Shown in pieces: positions 1-9,350 of a stretch of 42,751 nucleotides of DNA (the stretch's first letter is position 1; the number at the start of each line of letters is the position of its first letter). Source of the stretch: an uncultured Lentisphaeria bacterium (GTDB taxonomy: Bacteria; Verrucomicrobiota; Lentisphaeria; Victivallales; Victivallaceae); NCBI GenBank assembly GCA_903863035.1, contig CAIPAT010000053.1:1-42751 (forward strand), written 5' to 3'. The position numbers and the translations under genes are program-made. The notes below the pieces were generated by a model, which saw nothing but the letters and a program-made list of their open reading frames with translations, was not told the DNA's origin and did no database searches.

Positions 1-73
1 ACAGGGGGAAAGCCGTGTGAGGGAAAACCGCACGCACGGTTTGGTCGATGAGGCAGAGCCGATAAGTCGCAAC
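1..73 (+). mobile_element. 3' end of a group II intron (domain V and probable domain VI)
   Basis: Bases 9-42 fold as a textbook group II intron domain V. AAGCCGTG (10-17) pairs with CACGGTTT (35-42), a two-base bulge CG sits at 33-34, and an upper stem (18-22 with 28-32, one A-G mismatch) closes a GAAA-type loop at 23-27. The catalytic AGC triad is at 11-13. Bases 46-69 can form a weak domain VI hairpin, and the intron would end near base 73 with AC. The intron-encoded reverse transcriptase, if present, lies upstream of the window. Domain V is seen directly; the exact 3' splice site is inferred. Confidence 0.72.
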
Positions 74-79
74 TCGTTG

Positions 80-907
80 ATGCTTAGAGGTTTTACTTTA
101 ATCGAACTCCTCGTGGTGATCGCCATCATCGCAATTTTGGCCTCAATGTTGTTGCCGGCCTTGAATAAAGCAAGAGAAAAGGGCAGGGGAATCAGTTGTG
201 CCGGCAATCTTAAACAGCAGGGAACTGCGGTAATGATGTATGCCAATGACTATCAGGATTGGATTATCCCTCAGCGAAAACTGAACGGCATTGGTACGCA
301 ATGGCACAGTCCCACCTGGTTTGGCTATTTGCTGACGACAGGCGGTTACGGCAAAGCACAGAGTGCATTCACAAACATTCCAACGGTTAAATCGATATTT
401 TTGTGTCCTTCCGATGCCAGTCCATATTATGCATCTGGTTACGGTGGTTTGAGTTATGGGATTAACTTAGGAGTTGCTGCAAATAATAATGCACTGGAAT
501 CTACTCAGAATATTCCTTCCGACATGAAGGGGAATAATATGAGATTTGGCGATTTTGGCAGAAAAACCACGCGTAAGGCTTCCAATATGCCGCTGGTCGG
601 TGATGCCGCAAATCCAACCAATGCGACGGGGCCCCGTGAATGTACTGTTATCCAAAGTTGGGTCAATGGCAATGCCGACTGGTCTAATCCAACATTGCCC
701 GGTCCCGGCTATATTGCTTCCCGGCATGACAGAAGCGCCAATTTTCTGTTCTGTGACGGGCATGTCAAGATGGTCAAAGGGCCGTTTACCATACCCGGAG
801 GAGCTACTAACGTGTACTGGCTGAATCCGTATGTTCAGGCGGCTAATGTACCGGTTAAGTCTCCTGCTCAATGGTATCAAACCTACCCGACAAACCTTGA
901 CCTCTGA
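80..907 (+). CDS. Prepilin-like secreted protein (type IV pilin leader, DUF1559-like body)
   Basis: About 275 residues. A very short leader ending in Gly precedes the class III signal [16 protein letters not shown], the prepilin peptidase cleavage and membrane segment. The body matches the DUF1559/H-X9-DG type of the PVC group, with the usual late motif ([10 protein letters not shown]). It is probably exported by a type II secretion or pilus-like machine and held in the envelope; its actual role is unknown. The frame stays open to a GTG at 17, but those 21 codons lie inside the group II intron, so I start at the ATG at 80. No clear Shine-Dalgarno sequence precedes this ATG; after splicing the upstream exon may supply it. 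Of the four prepilin-like proteins here, it alone keeps Gly at -1. Confidence 0.8.
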   Translation: MLRGFTLIELLVVIAIIAILASMLLPALNKAREKGRGISCAGNLKQQGTAVMMYANDYQDWIIPQRKLNGIGTQWHSPTWFGYLLTTGGYGKAQSAFTNIPTVKSIFLCPSDASPYYASGYGGLSYGINLGVAANNNALESTQNIPSDMKGNNMRFGDFGRKTTRKASNMPLVGDAANPTNATGPRECTVIQSWVNGNADWSNPTLPGPGYIASRHDRSANFLFCDGHVKMVKGPFTIPGGATNVYWLNPYVQAANVPVKSPAQWYQTYPTNLDL

Positions 908-925
908 CTAGGTAATGATATGCAG

Positions 926-960
926 GAAGCCGCATTATATATAAATGCGGCTTCATTTTT
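926..960 (+). terminator. Rho-independent terminator after the prepilin gene
   Basis: An 11-bp perfect stem, GAAGCCGCATT (926-936) with AATGCGGCTTC (944-954), has a 7-base loop and is followed by ATTTTT. It lies 19 bases after the stop codon. Confidence 0.8.
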
Positions 961-1001
961 CGTGATTTAATTAGTATTCAATATTACTCAGAGAAAGGCA
1001 A

Positions 1002-4000
1002 ATGGAATTGAAAATATCTAAGATCATATCGCTTCTGCTGGCAGCCGTCGGAATGTTTGTAACTGCAAACGGCGCAAATCTGCTTGAAGAAAACAGTTCA
1101 TTTGAAGTTGGACGCTGGGGCTTCGACCCGATTTTAAATGCATTCGTGCAGAATTGGCCGAGTGCGGTCCGTCCGCAGGTGACCGATGAGACTGCGGTTG
1201 ACGGCAAATACAGTTTAAAAGTATCCAATATTTCCGGCATGGATAGCGTCAAGGTGATTTTCCCGCCGATGAAATTCGACGGTAAAACCAAGGTAACAGT
1301 TTCGTTTTATGCCAAATCGGATCGCCCATATGTGCCGGTTACGGTTGCGCTGCAATGCGGGTGGAAGCAAATCAGAAGCAAATCCTTTTCCCTGACTGAT
1401 GCATGGCAGCGTTATTCATTTTCAGGGGAGTTAATGGTTGATCCGCGTGTCGAAGCCGGGTTGGACCGCAGTCCTGACGGTCAGGCATCGCCGGGCGTGT
1501 ATTATCTGCAATTTCACTTTGATTCGGCAGGCAGTAACCCGTTTCATCAGGTCTGGCTGGATGCCGTGCAGGTGGAAAAAGGCGAACTAACAGCTTATGC
1601 TCCGGCAAGAAATTTGGATGCGGCAATTGATTTAAAATCATATCCGGTCAAACAGCATCTGGTTTATAGTGAAGGCGACAATGACGTCGCGCTATTACAA
1701 TTATATTCGGTCGGCGGAGCCGCCGATTTCAACGTCAAGTACGAAGTTAAAGATGAGCTTACCGGCAATCCGGTATTGACTGACACAGTCAGCGGCAGAC
1801 TCGACGCCGGCGGGCATCAGACGATGGAGTTGAAGCTGCCGGAGATGTTGCGCGGTTTATACCGGGTCAAGGCTGAAGTAACATCCGGAGGCAAGACCGT
1901 CCATGCGCAACGCGTTTACGGAGTTATTCGCGATTTGCGGCAGCGCCGCCTGCAAGGCAAAACATTCTTCGGCGGCAGCAGTCCTGCCATGATTGAGCCT
2001 TACCGTTCCTATTGGATGAAGCCGAAAGATGCCAGCTACCGGCTTTGCGCAGCCAAAATTGCACCGGAAATATGCTTTGATCTGACTTCAAAAATCGGCT
2101 GGCAATGGGCGCATTTTTACAATGTTATATCGGTGACTGTAAATGCCCAAAACGAACAGGAGCGTGAATGGACGGAGAGCGATATAGTGACTGATATGTG
2201 CATAAGGCATGGCATGGAACCGATGTCACTGATGAGCGGTCACGGCGCAACTGAATATCTGCCGAAATGGATATTAAGCGACAAGAAAAGCTTGGGAGGA
2301 ACTGCACACGGAAAAGGGGCGAATCTGATTGATGCGGAGAAATACGCGGTATTCGCTCGTGATGCCGCCAAACATTTCAAGGGACGGATTGCATGGTGGG
2401 AAAACTGGAATGAGCCTGGCGTTAAAATGCGTGATCATGAATATCTGCCGATCATGAAGGCTTTTTATGAAGGCGTAAAAAGTGGCAATCCAGATGCGAA
2501 AATACTTGGGCTTTGCGGTACCTGGGATGTCGGCGGTGATCTTTACGGCTGGGTTAAGAGCTGTCTGAAACTCGGCGCCGGGCAATATATGGACGCAGTC
2601 GCCATTCATGGTTATCATGTAGCCGACCGCCATTATGCGGCGGAAGTTCAGAATATCATTAAGAAACAGCTTGGACGGGAAATGCCGGTTTGGGATACTG
2701 AATCCGGCACTAAATGCAAGGAACCGTATGGCTATCTTGACAGTTGGAATCCATACGGCATGCTGACGGCGCCAAACGTGATGGCCAATTATCTGGCAAA
2801 GCATTTCGCCAACGAACTGGCCGGCGGGGTCGCGCGGCAGTCATGGTTTAATTTGGGCACTGAAGTCGACTGGCTGGGAAAATCAGAATTCTCAGAACTC
2901 AGTTTTGACGGATCGCCGAACGCGACGTTAATCGCCAACAATACTGTCATTGATTTGCTGGTGGATGCGCCGTTTGTCAAAGAATTGAGGGTGGAGGGGA
3001 ATACGGTTGCCTATCTGTTTGATTCGCCCAACGGTCCGATCTGTGTTTACTGGAATCCATCCCTGAAAAACACCTGTTCACTGCCGTTGAGTCCGGACAG
3101 CGTTAAGCTGCTGGATGTATTCGGACGAGAATTGCCGGTTAGCGGCAAAGATAAAAATACGACGCTGCCGCTGGATGAAAATGTCCGTTATCTGGTTGGG
3201 CAAAAGGGCAGCATGAAGGATTTTGCCGCAGCAGTTGATAAAATTTCAGTTTCTGGATTGTCTCCGTTGAAAATCAAGAGTTCGCGCTTTGGGGTCAATA
3301 ATAATGAGCCGGAATTGCTGTTGACGCTTAACAATGTCAGCAGCAAACCTCAGATTGCGAATATTGCGGTAGTCCGTCAGCCGGATAATTTTAAAGTAAC
3401 TGTGGATAAAAAAATAACAGTGCCGGCGTTTTCTGAAAAAACGCTGGTTTGTCCGGTCAGCAGGAAAACTGCCGCAGCTTCCGGCAATCTCTTGAAACTG
3501 GCAATATCGGATGGCGGCAGCAATACCATACTGTCCATACCTGCAAATGTGTTATATGTTCCATCCGCTAAAACTGCTGTGTCATTTGGGAAGCCTGAAG
3601 CGGCAGTCTGGAACTTGACAGCCTGGGTGCAATTAAGCGACTGGGCTAAAATGAAAGCGTTATGGGATGACCAGGGACTTTACTTTCTGGTGCAAGTCAC
3701 GGATGATTCCATCGTCAATTTCCGGGAAGTTAAAGATTTGCAATGCTGGCAGTCGGACGGCGTTGAGTTATATTTCGACTGGAACGTCGCCGGTGATTTC
3801 AACGAAACCGTTTTCAACGCCGATGATGTGCAGTTGATTATGCCGGTCAAGGGCAGGGGCGATACTAAAGATGAAGTGATTAAAGGGCCGGATACTTTCA
3901 GTGGCAATAAAAACTTTCCGTTGAACGCAGCCAGGATGGTATCCGGACGGACAAAGGACGGTTATTGGGCGCAAGTTGAAATCAGATGGTCAGGAGTGGA

Positions 4001-4160
4001 GGCCCTTGGGCTGCAACGCCCGGCAATATTGGGATTCGACATCAGCATCCGGGATATGGACGGCTCGTTCAAGGAAAGGAAACGTGCGTTCAGGTGCGGT
4101 GATAATGATAATTATAAGAGTACGGAAAAATTTGGCCTTATTGTACTGGAAAAACAGTAA
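1002..4160 (+). CDS. Secreted multidomain glycoside hydrolase (clan GH-A, GH39-like barrel with carbohydrate-binding domains)
   Basis: 1052 residues. A signal peptide (about 1-25, ending ANGA) is followed by a CBM4/9-like beta-sandwich (about 27-205), an Ig-like linker domain (about 210-310), a TIM barrel (about 320-690) and a C-terminal CBM9-like domain (about 865-1050). The barrel has the two glutamates expected of clan GH-A: E471 in NWNEPG (acid/base) and E567 in WDTESG (nucleophile). It should therefore be a retaining glycosidase acting outside the cytoplasm on a plant- or mucin-type polysaccharide; the substrate cannot be read from sequence. Assignment to GH39 rather than another GH-A family is tentative. 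AGAAAGG lies just upstream of the ATG. It leads a co-directional cluster with the LamG protein and GH42. Confidence 0.85.
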   Translation: MELKISKIISLLLAAVGMFVTANGANLLEENSSFEVGRWGFDPILNAFVQNWPSAVRPQVTDETAVDGKYSLKVSNISGMDSVKVIFPPMKFDGKTKVTVSFYAKSDRPYVPVTVALQCGWKQIRSKSFSLTDAWQRYSFSGELMVDPRVEAGLDRSPDGQASPGVYYLQFHFDSAGSNPFHQVWLDAVQVEKGELTAYAPARNLDAAIDLKSYPVKQHLVYSEGDNDVALLQLYSVGGAADFNVKYEVKDELTGNPVLTDTVSGRLDAGGHQTMELKLPEMLRGLYRVKAEVTSGGKTVHAQRVYGVIRDLRQRRLQGKTFFGGSSPAMIEPYRSYWMKPKDASYRLCAAKIAPEICFDLTSKIGWQWAHFYNVISVTVNAQNEQEREWTESDIVTDMCIRHGMEPMSLMSGHGATEYLPKWILSDKKSLGGTAHGKGANLIDAEKYAVFARDAAKHFKGRIAWWENWNEPGVKMRDHEYLPIMKAFYEGVKSGNPDAKILGLCGTWDVGGDLYGWVKSCLKLGAGQYMDAVAIHGYHVADRHYAAEVQNIIKKQLGREMPVWDTESGTKCKEPYGYLDSWNPYGMLTAPNVMANYLAKHFANELAGGVARQSWFNLGTEVDWLGKSEFSELSFDGSPNATLIANNTVIDLLVDAPFVKELRVEGNTVAYLFDSPNGPICVYWNPSLKNTCSLPLSPDSVKLLDVFGRELPVSGKDKNTTLPLDENVRYLVGQKGSMKDFAAAVDKISVSGLSPLKIKSSRFGVNNNEPELLLTLNNVSSKPQIANIAVVRQPDNFKVTVDKKITVPAFSEKTLVCPVSRKTAAASGNLLKLAISDGGSNTILSIPANVLYVPSAKTAVSFGKPEAAVWNLTAWVQLSDWAKMKALWDDQGLYFLVQVTDDSIVNFREVKDLQCWQSDGVELYFDWNVAGDFNETVFNADDVQLIMPVKGRGDTKDEVIKGPDTFSGNKNFPLNAARMVSGRTKDGYWAQVEIRWSGVEALGLQRPAILGFDISIRDMDGSFKERKRAFRCGDNDNYKSTEKFGLIVLEKQ

Positions 4161-4191
4161 AATCAATACAATTTAAGAAAGGATGAGAATT

Positions 4192-4935
4192 ATGAAAAAG
4201 CGTCTGTTAATATTGTTCGCAGGTTTGATGACTGTAAACTCCTTTGCCGGCGTTACGGCCAAGGAAACTTTTGATCAGGGGAAAGTGGAAACCAAAGATG
4301 CGGTGGCGCGCCGTGACTTGCTTCTGGTTAAAAATGAAGACGGGCAGGCTATGAAAGTTATTGACTGGCCCAATCAGATATCATTTCCCTCGAAGACTTT
4401 CAATCTGGACGAAGGCACCATCGAGTTCAATGTGAAATTTTCAATAGAGCCGGCAAAAATCATGGACAAAAGCTGGAGTATGGTTCGGATTTACACAGGA
4501 AAAGCGTTCACCAACGGTTTTTTTGTGATATTCGGCTGGAAAACTGGATTGATGTTTATTACCTGCGATAAAAACGGCCAGCGCTATTCTTTAAACTATC
4601 CGCAAATTCGTGACTGGAAAGCTGACGAATGGCATCATGTGGCTGTTTCCTGGAAAATTAAAAATCCTGGCGAGTCACAGCTTGCGATGGTTATTGATTA
4701 CAAGCCTGTCGCATCGCAATCAGGATTGACAATTGAACTGGATAAAGATGCCTGGCAGAAGCGTACTGCGCTTGAAGCCAAAGAGAAAGATTTGGAACAG
4801 AAGAGTAATGAGTTTTGGGATTCAGGCGGAATACTTTTGGGATACTGGGGCAATCCAATGGCGCCGGAATATTTAGTATTTGATGATTTCACTATTTACG
4901 ATACAGTTGTTAATTTCTCTGAAAAAAAACTATAA
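4192..4935 (+). CDS. Secreted LamG/concanavalin A-like domain protein
   Basis: 247 residues from the ATG at 4192. I prefer this to the in-frame ATG at 4183, because AGAAAGG sits about 11 bases before 4192 but only about 3 before 4183. An N-terminal signal peptide (MKKRLLILFAGLMTVNSFAG) precedes a single LamG-like jelly roll, recognisable from the strand pattern GTIEFNVKF and the WHHVAVSW motif near residue 150. Such folds bind glycans or act as accessory modules. No catalytic motif is evident. It sits 31 bp behind the GH-A hydrolase, so it is probably a co-expressed glycan-binding or surface protein. Confidence 0.72.
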   Translation: MKKRLLILFAGLMTVNSFAGVTAKETFDQGKVETKDAVARRDLLLVKNEDGQAMKVIDWPNQISFPSKTFNLDEGTIEFNVKFSIEPAKIMDKSWSMVRIYTGKAFTNGFFVIFGWKTGLMFITCDKNGQRYSLNYPQIRDWKADEWHHVAVSWKIKNPGESQLAMVIDYKPVASQSGLTIELDKDAWQKRTALEAKEKDLEQKSNEFWDSGGILLGYWGNPMAPEYLVFDDFTIYDTVVNFSEKKL

Positions 4936-5062
4936 TAACTGTATTGGGACATTTTATTTTATAATTGCCGGGACAAATTTTACCGGCAGTTGATTCCATT
5001 TATAGTTGATAATTCTCCGGGATGTCCCGGATTGATAAAAATAATTCTAATAGGATAAATTT

Positions 5063-7210
5063 ATGGAAAACGCCAAGTTGAAGCATTTAAAAGAAAAAAT
5101 CTGGATTGGTGCACAATATTACCGTCCGCCAACGCCGCTGCCGCAGGATTGGGAAAGCGATCTGGCTGCGATCAAGGCCAACGGCCTGTCGATGCTGCAG
5201 CTCCGGGTGCAATGGCGCTGGCACGAACGTATTAAAGGGCAGTATAAGTGGGATGACCTGGACCGTTTGTTTGAATTATGTGCTCAAAACGGAGTAAAAG
5301 TTATTTTTAAATTTATGCTGGAAACAGCGCCGGAATGGCTGTTCAGAAAATATGACTGTGAGCGTAAAGACCCGCATGGCAATAAGCATAATGCCGGTTC
5401 CAATTCCGCTTATTACGTTGGCGGCTGGTGGCCGTGTTTTGACCATGAAGATGTGCGTCGCGAAGCGTCTGAATTTATCGAAGCTGCCGTTCAGCGCTAC
5501 ATGTCGCAGCCGGAGCTTATCGCCTGGAGCATCTGGAATGAGCCGCGCCGTCGTAACACCGGCGACTGCGCCTGTGATGAATCAACTAAAAAATATCGTC
5601 TCTGGTTGAAGGAGCGGTTTCATACTATTGAACAACTGAATGAATTCATGGGTAAAGCCTGGGGAGAATTTGATGATATTAAAGCGCCAACAATGTATGG
5701 TGATTATACTGAGATGTATTTCTGGCGCAAAGCAACCGGATATTTGCTTGCTGACCAGTTGCAGTGGGTATCCGATACGATCAGGAAGCATGACAGCGTT
5801 CATCCGCTGGTCACCCATTGCGGCGGTTCCAGAGTTGAAACGGATGTGATCCGTGATGTATGTGACGATGAATTGAACGCCAAAACCGTTGACTGGTATG
5901 GCATGTCCTTCTGGGTGCCGCTACTGAATCATAATGCTAAAAGTTTCTCGCGGATCGGGATGAAAAATGACTGGCTGGCCGCAGTCTCTCCCTACTATTG
6001 GAATTACGAGCAATATGCCAATACTCCTATGTGGCATAAACCAACCCTGCCGGAAGACATCCGGATGCAGACTCTTTTTTCGCTCATGAGCGGCGCGAAA
6101 GGGATTCTTTACTGGCAGTACCGGAGCGAACGGTTCGGTGAAGAGTCCAACGGCTATGGTTTGATGGCGGTTGACGGCTCGCAAACCCCGCGTATGGATG
6201 CCGTCAAAGAAATGGCTGAAACTGTCTGCAAAAATGAAGATTTGCTGCATGCCGCCAGACCGCTGGCGCAAGTGGCTGTTTATTTTGATGACGAAAGCGA
6301 TGCCGTCTCGAGGTTGGAGGAAACCAATTATGCTAATCTCTGTCTGAATTTCAACAGTACGCCGCAAAATTGTTTTGCCCGCTACAAGCAGAGTCTATGC
6401 GGCATTTATGAATTACTGTGGCAGATGAATCTGCAAGTGGATTTTATTACACGAAGAACATTAGACAGACTCAAAAATTATTCAACGGTTATCATGCCGT
6501 TCCCCATTATGGTAAACAGTGATGATGAGATCAAAGCTCTCACTAAATATGTGGAAGATGGAGGCACTTTGATTTCAGATGCTTCGCCCGGAGCGCGCGA
6601 GGCTAATACATGGGTTTCGACAAAAACTCCGGGGTGCGGTCTGGATAAGCTGTTCGGCTGTGTAGAAAAAGATAAAATCTATGTGCATGAAGCGGATGAA
6701 GCTTCCTTGACCAGGCATATCATATTGAACGGAAGCGGAGCCAAAATTCCGGTTTCCAGAGTAATCGCCGAACTGGAACCCACCACCGGCAAGGTTATGG
6801 CTCAATGGAATTATAATCAAAGCGCAGCTCTTATTCAAAATCAGTACGGCAAGGGCCAAACTTATCTTTTCGGCACTCTGATCGGATGCGTGTTCGAGAA
6901 AGAGCAGGCCCAGGGTAAGCATGAGCTGATGTCATTGATGACAGATTTATTGAAGGACAACAGCGCAAAGCAGACATTCCGTCTTCAGCAGGCCGGCAAG
7001 GTAACCATGCGGTACCTGGAAGGCGCAGGATACTATATTGGCGGAGTGTTCAATTTCTCTGATGTTACGCAAAAAGTTTTTGTTGATAGTAATGCAGTGA
7101 ATGAGAAAAGCCGGATTGAGCATATGTTTGGCATCAAAGCTGGTCTTGCAGAAGGGAAAATATCTATTGACATGCCGGGTAGAAGTATTTCAATTTTCAA
7201 AGTGTTCTAA
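5063..7210 (+). CDS. GH42 family beta-galactosidase, cytoplasmic
   Basis: 715 residues without a signal peptide. The N-terminal barrel opens with IGAQYYRPP and fits GH42 in length and order. E160 in IWNEPRRR is the expected acid/base. E316 in NYEQYANTPMW aligns by eye with the nucleophile motif MEQxPxxxNW. A Cys pair (GDCACDE) just after the acid/base recalls the metal-binding cluster of some GH42 enzymes. Residues from about 400 form the trimerisation domain and a C-terminal beta domain. It would hydrolyse beta-galactosides (or related arabinosides) imported after digestion by the secreted enzyme upstream. The 127-bp gap before it holds two small GC-rich hairpins (4966-4988 and 5017-5030) but no T-tract, so read-through from the upstream genes is plausible. 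Confidence 0.88.
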   Translation: MENAKLKHLKEKIWIGAQYYRPPTPLPQDWESDLAAIKANGLSMLQLRVQWRWHERIKGQYKWDDLDRLFELCAQNGVKVIFKFMLETAPEWLFRKYDCERKDPHGNKHNAGSNSAYYVGGWWPCFDHEDVRREASEFIEAAVQRYMSQPELIAWSIWNEPRRRNTGDCACDESTKKYRLWLKERFHTIEQLNEFMGKAWGEFDDIKAPTMYGDYTEMYFWRKATGYLLADQLQWVSDTIRKHDSVHPLVTHCGGSRVETDVIRDVCDDELNAKTVDWYGMSFWVPLLNHNAKSFSRIGMKNDWLAAVSPYYWNYEQYANTPMWHKPTLPEDIRMQTLFSLMSGAKGILYWQYRSERFGEESNGYGLMAVDGSQTPRMDAVKEMAETVCKNEDLLHAARPLAQVAVYFDDESDAVSRLEETNYANLCLNFNSTPQNCFARYKQSLCGIYELLWQMNLQVDFITRRTLDRLKNYSTVIMPFPIMVNSDDEIKALTKYVEDGGTLISDASPGAREANTWVSTKTPGCGLDKLFGCVEKDKIYVHEADEASLTRHIILNGSGAKIPVSRVIAELEPTTGKVMAQWNYNQSAALIQNQYGKGQTYLFGTLIGCVFEKEQAQGKHELMSLMTDLLKDNSAKQTFRLQQAGKVTMRYLEGAGYYIGGVFNFSDVTQKVFVDSNAVNEKSRIEHMFGIKAGLAEGKISIDMPGRSISIFKVF

Positions 7211-7226
7211 ATAGCTGGAGTAAAAA

Positions 7227-7264
7227 CTGCACTAATAAACCGCAATAGCAGTTTATTAGTGCAG
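7227..7264 (-). terminator. Second hairpin terminator downstream of trxA
   Basis: A perfect 14-bp stem (7227-7240 with 7251-7264) encloses a 10-base loop. On the minus strand it is followed by TTTTT (complement of 7222-7226). It lies just after the GH42 stop codon, so it may also limit plus-strand read-through. Confidence 0.65.
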
Positions 7265-7268
7265 TATA

Positions 7269-7299
7269 CAAAAAATCCCCGGACGTCAGGCACCGGGGA
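7269..7299 (-). terminator. Rho-independent terminator of trxA
   Basis: On the minus strand the stem TCCCCGG/CCGGGGA (7293-7299 with 7276-7282) is followed directly by TTTTTT. It lies about 25 bases beyond the thioredoxin stop codon. Confidence 0.75.
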
Positions 7300-7324
7300 G
7301 GGTGGGGTAAAATCAGGATTGCGG

Positions 7325-7639
7325 TCAGACTGCTTTGATGGCGTTGACCAGAGTTGTTTTGTCCTGAAGACCGACAAAGGAATTTACAACTTCGCCGTTT
7401 TTCAGAATGAAAATTGCAGGAATGCTTCTAACCCCGAACTTAGCGGCAATGTCCTGGGCTTCTTCGACATTGAGCTTGGCGACGATGGCGGTGTCGCCGA
7501 CTTCCGCCGCTACTTTTTCCAGGACAGGTCCGAGCATTTTGCACGGTCCGCACCAGGTGGCCCAGAAATCGACCAGCACGATTCCGCTTTTGGTTACTTC
7601 GTCAAAATTTTCAGCAGTAAGATGCTTTACTTCAGCCAT
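7325..7639 (-). CDS. trxA: Thioredoxin
   Basis: 104 residues, the normal length for a bacterial thioredoxin. The active site WCGPC has C30 and C33, preceded by VDFWATW, and the cis-proline loop is SIPA (P74). It reduces protein disulfides in the cytoplasm and normally receives electrons from thioredoxin reductase, which is not encoded here. AGGAG lies 7 bases before the ATG. The gene has its own promoter (7696-7723) and two terminator hairpins, so it appears monocistronic. Confidence 0.97.
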   Translation of the reverse strand: MAEVKHLTAENFDEVTKSGIVLVDFWATWCGPCKMLGPVLEKVAAEVGDTAIVAKLNVEEAQDIAAKFGVRSIPAIFILKNGEVVNSFVGLQDKTTLVNAIKAV

Positions 7640-7695
7640 GATAAAATCTCCTTATTTAATAGTTGAAACCAGTATTGCTTTTTGCAGTGTTATTC

Positions 7696-7723
7696 ATAAT
7701 ACCCCATTCTCCAGATAATTCAA
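7696..7723 (-). promoter_or_regulatory. Probable sigma70 promoter of trxA
   Basis: On the minus strand TTGAAT (7718-7723) and TATTAT (7696-7701) are separated by 16 bases. Transcription would start about 50 bases before the thioredoxin ATG. Confidence 0.5.
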
Positions 7724-7916
7724 TCCGGCAAACAACGCTCACTACAGAAAGTTTTTTTAAATCATTTCGCCGCAAGTATGATCTTATCAAAATCTAATTC
7801 AATAAAGTTATCTACACAGTTTGCAAGAATAACGAGTCGAAAAAAAACTTCCTTATGAAAATCATGAAAAGCTGAAGCCGGCACCGCTATCAAGCTGTTT
7901 TTGATTTTAGCCGCAT

Positions 7917-9014
7917 TCATTTCTGCCCCTTCCACTTTTTCAGTATTTTAAAAAGATATTTCAGTTGGGATTCGGTATGGCACAGCGAAAAAGTCATGCG
8001 CAAAGCATAGTTTCCAGTTTTTACCGGGTAATTGAAATAAGGAACTTGGATATTGTGCTCAAGCAGGAACTGCGAAAGTGACTCCGCCTCCTTTAAAGTA
8101 TTGAAATACAAAGGGGCAACAGGAGACCCGGTCCCTCCTGTTTTAAAACCTAAGCAGCACAGCTCTGAGCGCGAGTATTCCGATAGTTGCAAAAGATTTT
8201 TCCTGCTTTCAGGGTTAGTTCTAACCCATTCGATGGCGGCCAGATCGGCAGCAGCCATGACTGGAGGCAAAGCCGTGGATCCGCCAAAAGCTCTTGCATT
8301 TCTGAAAATCGCGTCTATCAGTTCCCCCGATGCGGCAATGAAACCGCCAAAACCGCCAAAAGCCTTGCTGAATGTCCCTGTCTGGTAAACGTTCTGAGCA
8401 TTTTCCAGTCCGAAAAATTCCAAAGTGCCGCGTCCATTAGCACCCAATATCCCGGCAGCATGGGCATCATCAACAACCAGCATCGCGCCAAACTCTTCAG
8501 CCAGTTTGTGTATCCGCTCCAGCGGGGCAATATCACCAGTCAATGCGAAAAGACCGTCTGTGGCAATCAGGGACCGTCCGCGATCATGCTTCCGCAGCAA
8601 TTGCCGAAGATCTTCAACATCGAGAGTTGCGTATTCATAGAGTTGCTTTTCCCGGGGAATGCCGTCACGCAGGCTCGGATGCGCCATGGAATCCAGAAAA
8701 ACATCATCGTATTGCGCGGACAGCGCACTGAGCAGGATCATTCCGCCCAGATATCCCGAAGCAAAAGTCAACGCGGCTTCCCTTGCCATGAATTCGGCCA
8801 GTGCTTTCTCAAGCCGGACATGGATTTTTTCCGTGCCGGTGGAGATTCGTGAGGCTGCAACACTGACACCATAACGAGACAAAGCCTCTCCGGCAGCCTC
8901 TTTAAGGATTGAAGCAGATGCAAGTCCCAGATAATTATTACCGGCAAACCGGATTAATGTCCGGCTTTCATCAAATGCCTCTTTAAGATTAGTTTCATCA
9001 TCAGCGTCGTTCAT
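7917..9014 (-). CDS. Alpha-oxoamine synthase family PLP enzyme (BioF/Kbl-like)
   Basis: 365 residues from the ATG at 9014, which has AGGAGAGG upstream. The frame stays open to 9074 but without a ribosome site. Family marks are NYLGL near the N-terminus, the DDAHAAGILG strand that binds the pyridine ring, and the PLP lysine K217 in GTFSKAFGG. The family condenses an acyl-CoA with an amino acid and releases CO2: 8-amino-7-oxononanoate synthase in biotin synthesis, or 2-amino-3-ketobutyrate CoA ligase in threonine breakdown. The length and the GFGG motif after the lysine favour BioF. No other biotin gene is nearby, so the substrate is left open. Confidence 0.85.
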   Translation of the reverse strand: MNDADDETNLKEAFDESRTLIRFAGNNYLGLASASILKEAAGEALSRYGVSVAASRISTGTEKIHVRLEKALAEFMAREAALTFASGYLGGMILLSALSAQYDDVFLDSMAHPSLRDGIPREKQLYEYATLDVEDLRQLLRKHDRGRSLIATDGLFALTGDIAPLERIHKLAEEFGAMLVVDDAHAAGILGANGRGTLEFFGLENAQNVYQTGTFSKAFGGFGGFIAASGELIDAIFRNARAFGGSTALPPVMAAADLAAIEWVRTNPESRKNLLQLSEYSRSELCCLGFKTGGTGSPVAPLYFNTLKEAESLSQFLLEHNIQVPYFNYPVKTGNYALRMTFSLCHTESQLKYLFKILKKWKGQK

Positions 9015-9126
9015 GGAATTTCCTCTCCTTGAAAAAAGAACAGCTAATGAATTAAAATGAGTGTGCTGGCACAAATATTCAAACTGATTCCGCGAAATTT
9101 ATCAAATGAGCTGGCGGCTTAGGTAT

Positions 9127-9285
9127 TTATGAGTAAAACGTGAAGATATACACTTTGTTATCGAGGTCTGCAGTAGAAACATGATCGACCACTTTTCCGT
9201 CATCATTAGCGTTGGAGGTTTTGTTTTTGAGCCGTTTGAAAAGTCGGCAAAAATCCCATGTGCCGCCAATCGTAAACCAAATATT
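9127..9285 (-). pseudogene. Start-less reading-frame fragment, possible gene relic
   Basis: In the 336-base gap between the oxoamine synthase and the sensor gene, one minus-strand frame stays open for 52 codons with protein-like composition. It includes KRLKNKTSNANDDGK and ends DLDNKVYIFTFYS, with a stop at 9127-9129. There is an in-frame stop at 9286-9288 and no ATG, GTG or TTG start, so it cannot be a complete gene. I do not recognise the family. It may be the 3' end of a deleted gene or chance. Confidence 0.25.
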
Positions 9286-9350
9286 TTAAGCTAATACCTG
9301 ATGATGATAAAAAATGCCTTTCACATCATGCATTTTCTGCTGTGCTGGCC

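Noticed and set aside
17-79. N-terminal extension of the first prepilin from the GTG at 17
   Set aside because: These codons lie inside the domain V/VI region of a group II intron, and the prepilin leader begins at the ATG at 80.
8187-8852. 221-codon plus-strand frame
   Set aside because: It is a shadow of the oxoamine synthase gene, whose PLP motifs are intact on the other strand.
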